Assembly (NCBI GenBank): GCA_036653215.1
Contig: JAVVUK010000070.1
Span: 1-8,705 of the forward strand
Direction of reading: 5' to 3'
Length of the DNA: 8,705 nt
DNA from: JADFUS01 sp036653215
Lineage (GTDB): Bacteria > Bacteroidota > Bacteroidia > Bacteroidales > Rikenellaceae
In this document: piece by piece, positions 1 to 5,655 of the stretch
Layout: each line of letters begins with the position of its first letter
How positions within the stretch are numbered: position 1 is the first letter of the stretch
Notes under the pieces: model-generated
Told to the model about the DNA's origin: nothing
What the model saw: the letters and a program-made list of their open reading frames with translations, nothing else
Database searches by the model: none
Program-made: the position numbers and the translations under genes

Positions 1-45
1 TATCTATCCATAATTGTTGTCTTTCAATTTTTGATTTTGTCAGGT
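1..45. other. Short flank downstream of the DUF2461 gene
   Basis: These 45 bases follow the stop codon of the minus-strand DUF2461 gene. I see no hairpin-plus-T-run terminator. Reading on the minus strand, an ATG occurs at 11-9 followed by GAT AGA, so a further minus-strand gene could begin here and run out of the window; three codons are too few to judge. On the plus strand one frame is open from position 1 to about 117 and begins with a hydrophobic stretch, but it overlaps the DUF2461 gene and is too short to support as a gene end. Confidence 0.3.
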
Positions 46-693
46 CTAATTTTCTTTGGCGTAGGAAACAGCACGGTTGAGTATCTGAACGAAGTGAGAA
101 GCACTCTTAAAGTCTGACAAGGCACGAGAAATGGTGTTCTCGTCTATCGAAACAGCCTTAATGAGGTCAAACTCTTTTAACTTTAGATATTCGACATATT
201 TACTGTCTGCTGGATAGCCTTTAGGCACTCGTTTTAGTTTGGAACTTTGGTCTATTATAAAGGCATTTGACTCCTCGATAGACTTTAAAAACTCATCGCC
301 ATTATCAAAAATTTCATCTCGCACGCTCCCCACAACTTTAGGCTCTGGACAATGTAATCCTACCGCTAAAAGAGAATGATTGTCTGGTTCAAGGTGGAAG
401 TAATAGCCTGCAAAGCCTGATTTTTTGCCTTTAGGACACACGTAAACCCCCATATGGGTTTTATAGGGCTCTTTGTTGGGAGAAAAACGAACATCTCGGT
501 ATATGCGATAGGTGCATTCTTTGAGCTGAAGCCCCATAACAGAATTATCAAAGGCGGCAATGCCACTCATGATAGTCATTGCCAAAGAGTCAAATTTCTT
601 TTGTGCCGACCTGTAACGTTCTATGTTTGTCTGAAACCACTCACGATTGTTATTCGATTTCAGATCTTCTAAAAATTTTAATATCTCGTCCAT
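46..693 (-). CDS. DUF2461 family protein (TIGR02453-type)
   Basis: This 215-residue protein has the full pattern of the DUF2461/TIGR02453 family and its normal length. It has NNNREWF at residues 14-20, close to the start. The family's strongest block, a run of the form YRIYRDxRFSxxKxPYKT, lies at 62-79. GYYFHLEP follows at 96-103 and a basic KRVPKGYP segment at 154-161. No signal peptide or membrane segment is visible, so it is probably cytoplasmic. The biochemical function of the family is not established and I do not infer one. The ATG at 691-693 is chosen because the family's N-terminal FLxDLKxNNNREWF block begins only a few residues after it. The gene is divergent from the Omp85-type operon and has its own promoter candidate in the 694-805 gap. 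Family assignment is confident; function is unknown. Confidence 0.9.
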   Translation of the reverse strand: MDEILKFLEDLKSNNNREWFQTNIERYRSAQKKFDSLAMTIMSGIAAFDNSVMGLQLKECTYRIYRDVRFSPNKEPYKTHMGVYVCPKGKKSGFAGYYFHLEPDNHSLLAVGLHCPEPKVVGSVRDEIFDNGDEFLKSIEESNAFIIDQSSKLKRVPKGYPADSKYVEYLKLKEFDLIKAVSIDENTISRALSDFKSASHFVQILNRAVSYAKEN

Positions 694-726
694 AATCTTT
701 TTAAATAGCCTCGAAATTCACGGAAA

Positions 727-756
727 CAAATTTAAACAGTTTCCTACTTCCTCAAA
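727..756 (-). promoter_or_regulatory. Bacteroidetes-type promoter for the DUF2461 gene
   Basis: Read on the minus strand, TTTG (756-753) is followed after 18 bases by TAAATTTG (734-727). Together these match the Bacteroidetes sigma-ABfr layout of a TTTG -33 element and a TAnnTTTG -7 element. Transcription would start near 720, leaving a leader of roughly 25-30 bases before the ATG at 693. The leader has only an A-rich stretch in place of a Shine-Dalgarno sequence, as is common in this phylum. A second -7-like octamer, TATCTTTG on the minus strand at 760-753, could give an alternative start near 746. Prediction from motif match only. Confidence 0.6.
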
Positions 757-781
757 GATATTAATAATTTCATTATCTTTG
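753..781. repeat. Perfect 8-bp inverted repeat spanning divergent promoters
   Basis: CAAAGATA (753-760) and TATCTTTG (774-781) are exact reverse complements separated by 13 AT-rich bases. Each arm, read outward, is TATCTTTG and fits the TAnnTTTG promoter element. The dyad therefore presents the same -7-type element on both strands, pointing toward the two divergent genes. Its left arm also supplies the TTTG -33 candidate for the DUF2461 promoter. It may be a symmetrical divergent promoter, an operator for a dimeric regulator, or both. The repeat itself is directly visible; its role is inference. Confidence 0.65.
774..781 (+). promoter_or_regulatory. -7 promoter element of the Omp85/M16/EamA operon
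   Basis: TATCTTTG is a perfect match to the Bacteroidetes -7 consensus TAnnTTTG. It sits 24 bases before the ATG at 806, so transcription would begin near 787-789 with a leader of under 20 bases. No convincing TTTG -33 element is present at the usual spacing upstream (about 749-756). The promoter may thus be weak, activator-dependent, or affected by the inverted repeat it belongs to. Confidence 0.55.
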
Positions 782-805
782 CATAGGGAATATGAAAAAT
801 GCTTT

Positions 806-2173
806 ATGAAAAAATTCTTTCTACTCGCTGTTATAATGTTCTTTATATCATCTGCCCTGTATTCGCAAGACGGCATAGAAATTATAAAAGCAAGAAAAAA
901 ACAGAAACACCCAAAAGAGAGATACGATCCATCAAAGACCGTTGATACCCTAACAATAAACGGTTTAGACACCCTTGTTTCACATGAAACATTGCGTAAA
1001 GATTATAAAGATATTGTTGCTTTAAGTAAAAAGGATAGCGTTAGATATAATGGAGTCGTATATACATCCGGGACTTTAAAACAGGTATTACATAAAAACC
1101 ATAGAGACTCAATAAGGGCATATAAAAACTGGTGGATTTCGGTTTTGGGAGGTCCTTCATATACCCCAGAGGCCTCTTTAGGGATTGGGGGAGCTGCCTT
1201 AATGACGTTTCTCACAGATCGTAACGACCCAAATCTTATGCGATCTTTTATCCCTATCGGATTTAACGTCTCTATAAACGGTACTTTTGTATTAGCAGGG
1301 ATAAGTTGTCTTTACTTTAACGACAATAGTTTTAGAATATATAGCAATTATGGCTTTCGATTAGAACCTGCTAATTTCTATGGCATAGGATATAAAGAGG
1401 CAGATATAGAAAAGAATAAAGACGAAGTTATATACGACAAGCAAACCTTATATCTAAGACCTGTTTTTTTATGGGACGTATGGGAAAAGAAGTTGTTTTT
1501 AGGTCCTATGTTAGACATCACATACAACAATGGTTCTGGGATGCCAAACAATATGGAGTCTAACCCTGCGGTAATGAAATATGGACATCGCTTTGTAGAT
1601 ATAGGAGTAGGGTTTTCTGCTCAATATGACACACGAAATAACGAGTCTTTTCCCATAAAAGGGATATACGCAATATTAAAAGCCACTGCCTATCCGGAAT
1701 TTATGGGTAATAAGTATAGTTACGGATATATATCTACCGAATTTAGACACTATATTCAGCTTTTCCACCGACGTTCTACCTTAGCATATACCATAAGGCT
1801 CGACAACGGCATAGACAATGTTCCTTATAGTAACCTACCTACTTTTGGCAGTCCTTTTGACCTTAGAGGATATATAATGGGTAAATATCGTGATCAGAAT
1901 ATGGGTTACGGAATGGTTGAATATCGTCATATGTTTGGCACGAGAGAGCAATATGCAAGACGGGCTTTCGTATCACGACTTGGGGCTGTGGCATGGTTTG
2001 GAGCAGGATCCATATCAGACAAGATGAAAAACATGACCAACTGGAAGACTAACTATGGCATAGGATTTCGGTATGAGATACAACCATATAAGAACTTCCG
2101 TCTCGACATTGGTCGTGGCACAGGGAAAGGAAACGGATGGTTAGTATATTTTAACATGACAGAGGCTTTTTAA
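806..2173 (+). CDS. Omp85/BamA-TamA-type outer-membrane barrel without POTRA domains
   Basis: The 455-residue product begins with a signal peptide: lysines at 2-3, a hydrophobic core, and likely signal peptidase I cleavage before Gln21. There is no lipobox cysteine. Residues 21-108 are short, charged and Lys-rich and do not resemble POTRA repeats. From about 109 to the end the pattern is alternating aromatic beta strands. Two hallmarks of the Omp85 (bacterial surface antigen) barrel are visible. YDTRNN at 274-279 followed by FPIKG at 282-286 corresponds to the D-x-R...P-x-x-G block. LRGY at 353-356 corresponds to the VRGF/Y lid-loop motif with its conserved Arg. The chain ends in Phe455, as expected for insertion by BAM. 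At this length it fits the POTRA-less class of Omp85 proteins, whose substrates are mostly unknown; it should not be called BamA. The ATG at 806 is chosen over upstream in-frame starts because it opens the signal peptide and lies just after the promoter element. First gene of the probable operon. Confidence 0.85.
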   Translation: MKKFFLLAVIMFFISSALYSQDGIEIIKARKKQKHPKERYDPSKTVDTLTINGLDTLVSHETLRKDYKDIVALSKKDSVRYNGVVYTSGTLKQVLHKNHRDSIRAYKNWWISVLGGPSYTPEASLGIGGAALMTFLTDRNDPNLMRSFIPIGFNVSINGTFVLAGISCLYFNDNSFRIYSNYGFRLEPANFYGIGYKEADIEKNKDEVIYDKQTLYLRPVFLWDVWEKKLFLGPMLDITYNNGSGMPNNMESNPAVMKYGHRFVDIGVGFSAQYDTRNNESFPIKGIYAILKATAYPEFMGNKYSYGYISTEFRHYIQLFHRRSTLAYTIRLDNGIDNVPYSNLPTFGSPFDLRGYIMGKYRDQNMGYGMVEYRHMFGTREQYARRAFVSRLGAVAWFGAGSISDKMKNMTNWKTNYGIGFRYEIQPYKNFRLDIGRGTGKGNGWLVYFNMTEAF

Positions 2174-2228
2174 GTTAGACGTTCATAATTTAAAACCGTT
2201 TCTTACGATTACCCTTATTAATAATTTG

Positions 2229-3473
2229 ATGATAACATACGAAAAAAAGATATTACAAAATGGGCTTACAGTGCTTTTTAACAAAGACGTAAACACGCCT
2301 ATGGCTGCTGTAAACACAATATACAAAGTCGGATCACGAAACGAATTTCCGGACAAGACAGGTTTTGCACATCTTTTTGAGCATCTTATGTTTGGCGGTT
2401 CACAAAATGTGCCTCAATTTGATATTCCTCTACAAGAAGCGGCAGGAGAAGACAACGCCTTTACAAACGACGACTATACAAATTACTATGAAGTGCTTCC
2501 AAAGGAGAATATAGAAACAGCACTTTGGGTTGAGTCCGATCGTATGCGTAACTTAAACATAAACAAAGAGACCCTTGCCCTACAACAAAAAGTGGTTGTC
2601 GAGGAGTTTAAACAACGTTATCTAAACCAACCTTATGGAGATCTAAACGCCATGCTTAGAGACATGGCTTTTAAGGTGCACCCTTATCGTTGGCTGACCA
2701 TAGGAAAAGACGTAAGCCATATCGAAAACGCCACTCTGAGCGATGTACAAGCATTTTACGATACTTTTTATCAACCCGACAATGCCATTATAGGTATATC
2801 TGGAGATTTTGAGAGCGACGAAATATTTGCGCTTGTAGAAAAGTGGTTTGGCGATATAAAAGGCAGTAAGAGCGATATTCCTAAAATTCCACAAGAGCTC
2901 AAACAAGAAGAGGCACGACGCATGAGTGTTAGTCGTGATGTCTCTGCTTCAGCAATATACATCGTATTTAAGATGTCCGACAGACTCTCTTACGATTACA
3001 TCCTATGTGACACTATCTCCGATATCCTTTCAAGCGGCAACTCATCACGCCTATATCGCAAATTGGTAGTCGAAAATCCTCTTTTCTCAAACATAAACGC
3101 TTATATCTCAGGGAACATAGACCCTTCTTTATTTGTCGTCTGCGGATATTTAAGTGAAGGGGTGACGGTAGAAGATGGTGAAAAGGCGATGGTAAATGCC
3201 ATTTCTGAATTTTGCGATAGCGCAATAGAAGATACAGAGTTAGAAAAGGTGAAAAACAAATTTGAGGCTAACACGCTCTTTGGTGAGCTCAACGTCTCAA
3301 ACAAAGCCATGAACCTTTGTTATTATGAGATGATAGGTGACATATCTTTGATAAACAGCGAGATAGGTAGATATAGAGGCGTAACGCCACAAGAGATTAC
3401 GACAATGGCAAAACAGCTTTTCAGAACTGAGAACAGCTCAACCCTAATATATAAGAGTGATAATGATAGATAG
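2229..3473 (+). CDS. M16B zinc peptidase, catalytic subunit
   Basis: This 414-residue protein is a single-unit M16 (pitrilysin/insulinase clan) metallopeptidase. The inverted zinc motif HxxEH is at His48, Glu51 and His52, inside GFAHLFEHLMFGG. The third zinc ligand is probably Glu126 in VVVEEF, about 74 residues later. The M16 N-terminal fold covers roughly 5-165 and the second M16 domain about 165-345. In that second domain the substrate-binding Arg/Tyr pair is incomplete: Arg277 is present in SRLYRKLV but the expected tyrosine seven residues on is a proline. No signal peptide precedes the domain, so it is probably cytoplasmic. The start is the ATG at 2229; the TTG immediately before it adds one residue and is less likely. 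It lies 55 bases after the barrel gene with no clear promoter between, and it overlaps the gene for its likely non-catalytic partner. Such pairs degrade or process small unfolded peptides; the substrate here is unknown. Confidence 0.92.
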   Translation: MITYEKKILQNGLTVLFNKDVNTPMAAVNTIYKVGSRNEFPDKTGFAHLFEHLMFGGSQNVPQFDIPLQEAAGEDNAFTNDDYTNYYEVLPKENIETALWVESDRMRNLNINKETLALQQKVVVEEFKQRYLNQPYGDLNAMLRDMAFKVHPYRWLTIGKDVSHIENATLSDVQAFYDTFYQPDNAIIGISGDFESDEIFALVEKWFGDIKGSKSDIPKIPQELKQEEARRMSVSRDVSASAIYIVFKMSDRLSYDYILCDTISDILSSGNSSRLYRKLVVENPLFSNINAYISGNIDPSLFVVCGYLSEGVTVEDGEKAMVNAISEFCDSAIEDTELEKVKNKFEANTLFGELNVSNKAMNLCYYEMIGDISLINSEIGRYRGVTPQEITTMAKQLFRTENSSTLIYKSDNDR

Positions 3474-4728
3474 AAGCCAACAACCCCAGATAGTAGTTCC
3501 CAGCAGTGTAAAAGTCATCCCTTATGATGATCTAAAAAGTCCTCTTGGCGTTCCTATATATAGGTTAGACAATAGCGGTTATGATGTGGTGCGTATATCT
3601 CTTGTCTTTCGTGCAGGAGTAACACAACAAAGTCAGCCATTCCTCTCGTCATCTGTTATAAACAACATCACAGAAGGGACCAAAAAGCATACAGCCTCCG
3701 AGATAGCCGACTTTATAGACTATTACGGCATTATATACGACATATCGGTTGATATGGACTATTCTATAATTACGATATGTACGCTCAAACACTTCTTTGA
3801 TAAGGCTTTGGAGCTTCTTGAAGACATCCTAAATCCTACATTCCCCGAATATGAGATAAAGATATACGCTGCTAAGAAGAAACAACTTATCGCCATGCAA
3901 AGGGCAAAGATAGCATATGTGGCGCAGGAGCATCTTCAAAACACATTTTTTGGTGATGATAACGCTTACGGGAAGATTTTTGATACCTCCGAATACGATA
4001 ATCTAAATTCAGATTTGTTGAATGCTTTTTTCAAGAAGCACTACACAAGAGACAATATGTTTGTTGTAGTTAGCGGAGACAGCACCAAAGACGATATTAC
4101 AAAAATAGGAGGTATAGTAGATGTGCTTCCACGTGGAACACGCAACTCTGCTTTCACGCCTAAAGCCTTACCTGTAAATGATTTCTATCTTGAGAAAGAG
4201 GGTTCTATGCAATCGGCAATAAAAATAGGGCGTGTGCTTTTTAACAAGCAACATCCCGATTTTATAGGTATGCAAATTGTGGCAAAGATACTCGGTGGAT
4301 ATTTCGGATCACGTTTAATAATGAGCCTTCGTGAGGATAAGGGATATACATATGGCATCTTTTCTAACATGGTAAACACCGACACCACAGGTTATTTTAT
4401 AATAGCAGGCGAGGTAATAGCAAAACATACCGATGACGCTATAAAAGCTGTATTTGCGGAGATAGCGAAGTTGCAAGATGACCTTATTGGTGATAAAGAA
4501 TTATCTATGGTTAAAAGTGTGATGATAGGAGAGGTGATGCGCATCCTTGATGGGCCTTTTGGTGTAGCGGATGTATTGATAGAAAACATACAAAACGAAC
4601 AAGACGACACCAATATAAATGATGTTATTGAAGAGATAAAAAACATTTCTGCCGAACGTGTTAGAGACCTTGCAAGAAAATATCTACAACATAAAGATCT
4701 ATCTACAATAGTAGTAGGAAAGAAATAA
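3463..4728 (+). CDS. M16B peptidase-like partner, non-catalytic subunit
   Basis: This 421-residue protein has the two-domain M16 fold, but the zinc motif is gone. Aligning its Gly72-Thr73 with the GG-S that follows HxxEH in the upstream protein puts Ser63, Ile66 and Asn67 where the zinc ligands and catalytic Glu should be. It keeps the other half of an M16B active site, the Arg/Tyr pair, as Arg290 and Tyr297 in LREDKGYTYG. This division of labour is the one known for heterodimeric M16B enzymes and mitochondrial processing peptidase (catalytic beta, non-catalytic alpha). No signal peptide is seen. The ATG at 3463 is preferred to the in-frame GTG at 3457. It overlaps the upstream reading frame by 11 bases, which suggests translational coupling and equal subunit supply. 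The family is secure; heterodimer formation with the upstream product is inferred from complementarity and gene order. Confidence 0.88.
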   Translation: MIDRSQQPQIVVPSSVKVIPYDDLKSPLGVPIYRLDNSGYDVVRISLVFRAGVTQQSQPFLSSSVINNITEGTKKHTASEIADFIDYYGIIYDISVDMDYSIITICTLKHFFDKALELLEDILNPTFPEYEIKIYAAKKKQLIAMQRAKIAYVAQEHLQNTFFGDDNAYGKIFDTSEYDNLNSDLLNAFFKKHYTRDNMFVVVSGDSTKDDITKIGGIVDVLPRGTRNSAFTPKALPVNDFYLEKEGSMQSAIKIGRVLFNKQHPDFIGMQIVAKILGGYFGSRLIMSLREDKGYTYGIFSNMVNTDTTGYFIIAGEVIAKHTDDAIKAVFAEIAKLQDDLIGDKELSMVKSVMIGEVMRILDGPFGVADVLIENIQNEQDDTNINDVIEEIKNISAERVRDLARKYLQHKDLSTIVVGKK

Positions 4729-4736
4729 CCCTGAAT

Positions 4737-5654
4737 ATGAAAAACCAAATTAAGTACAACCTACTTGCCGTCGTAGCTTCTTTAGTATGGGCATCTGCCT
4801 TTCCTGCTGCAAAAGTAGGGTTTGAATACCTACCTCCTATTTTCCTATCGGGAGTACGTTTCATGTTTGCAGGGATCATCCTTGCCCCTTTTCTCATAGG
4901 GCGTAAAGTAGAATGGAGCGTCTTTAAAGACCAATGGCAATATCTGTTGTTCTTTGCTTTTTTTCAGACATTCTTGCAATATTGGCTCTTCTATGCAGGT
5001 TTGATAATTGTCCCTGCTGCCGTAGGTGCAATAATAGTAGGTCTCGGACCTATCTTTGTCACCATCCTTGCCCATTTCTTTCTCGGACAACGAGACAGGC
5101 TCTCTATGCGTAAGGTCTTTGCTATGGTCTTCGGCTTTGCTGGAGTTATATTTATCAGTGTCAGCACCTCCGAGATGACAACTGTAAAACCATTCTTCTA
5201 TTGGGGCGTAATAGCCTTAGTATTAAGTTGTCTTGTGGGTTGTATAACAAACATCATAATAGCACGTCGTCCCATTCAGCTCGACCATATAGCCTTAAAC
5301 AGCGTCTCTTGCTTTGTGGGAGGGGTGATGTTGCTTGTAACAGCACTCTTCACCGAACAACAAGAAATAGCCTTGATAAAGCCTCTTCCACCTGCTTTTT
5401 ACGTGGCTATGATTTGGCTATCGGGCATCCCGGCACTTGGATTTTCAATATGGTATTTCCTACTTAGCCGTCCCAACATATCAGTATCTGAAATTAACAT
5501 CATAAAATTCCTAATTCCTGTTTTTGGAGTTATCCTAAGTTGGTTGATAGTAAAGGGCGAGAGTTTCAATATACAAACGGTAATCGGAACGGTCATAATA
5601 GCAGCAGCCATAATAATTATACAGCTACCTACAAAAAACAAAGTTACAAAATAG
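4737..5654 (+). CDS. EamA/DMT-superfamily transporter (10-TMS permease)
   Basis: The 305-residue protein is almost entirely hydrophobic, with about ten membrane helices arranged as two EamA repeats (roughly 8-142 and 155-297), the usual size and plan for this family. The first helix carries the typical WASAFPAAKVG signature (18-28). GLGPIFVTILAHFFLGQ (102-118) matches the fourth-to-fifth helix region, and GFAGVIFI (133-140) closes the first repeat. The second repeat has the matching IKFLIPVFGVILSWL segment. Members export or import diverse small metabolites such as amino acids or nucleotides, so the substrate cannot be read from sequence. It begins 8 bases after the M16 partner's stop codon and is probably the last gene of the operon. 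Its TAG stop at 5652-5654 is one base from the convergent gene's stop, so any terminator must lie inside the opposing coding region. Family confident, substrate unknown. Confidence 0.9.
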   Translation: MKNQIKYNLLAVVASLVWASAFPAAKVGFEYLPPIFLSGVRFMFAGIILAPFLIGRKVEWSVFKDQWQYLLFFAFFQTFLQYWLFYAGLIIVPAAVGAIIVGLGPIFVTILAHFFLGQRDRLSMRKVFAMVFGFAGVIFISVSTSEMTTVKPFFYWGVIALVLSCLVGCITNIIIARRPIQLDHIALNSVSCFVGGVMLLVTALFTEQQEIALIKPLPPAFYVAMIWLSGIPALGFSIWYFLLSRPNISVSEINIIKFLIPVFGVILSWLIVKGESFNIQTVIGTVIIAAAIIIIQLPTKNKVTK

Positions 5655-5655
5655 G

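Noticed and set aside
647..805. In-frame extension of the Omp85 gene upstream of 806, adding 53 residues
   Set aside because: It overlaps the DUF2461 gene on the other strand, runs through the promoter element at 774-781, and would bury the clear signal peptide that starts at 806.
806..2173. Assignment of the barrel gene as BamA or TamA
   Set aside because: It lacks POTRA domains and is far shorter than BamA; only the Omp85 barrel is supported.
2174..2228. Possible internal promoter before the catalytic M16 gene (TAATTTG at 2222-2228)
   Set aside because: It is one base short of TAnnTTTG and abuts the start codon, so transcription would begin inside the gene.
4392..4748. Open frame of 118 residues on the minus strand opposite the second M16 gene
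   Set aside because: It is antisense to a well-supported gene, low in complexity (Ser/Ile-rich) and matches no family; it is a shadow of the real frame.
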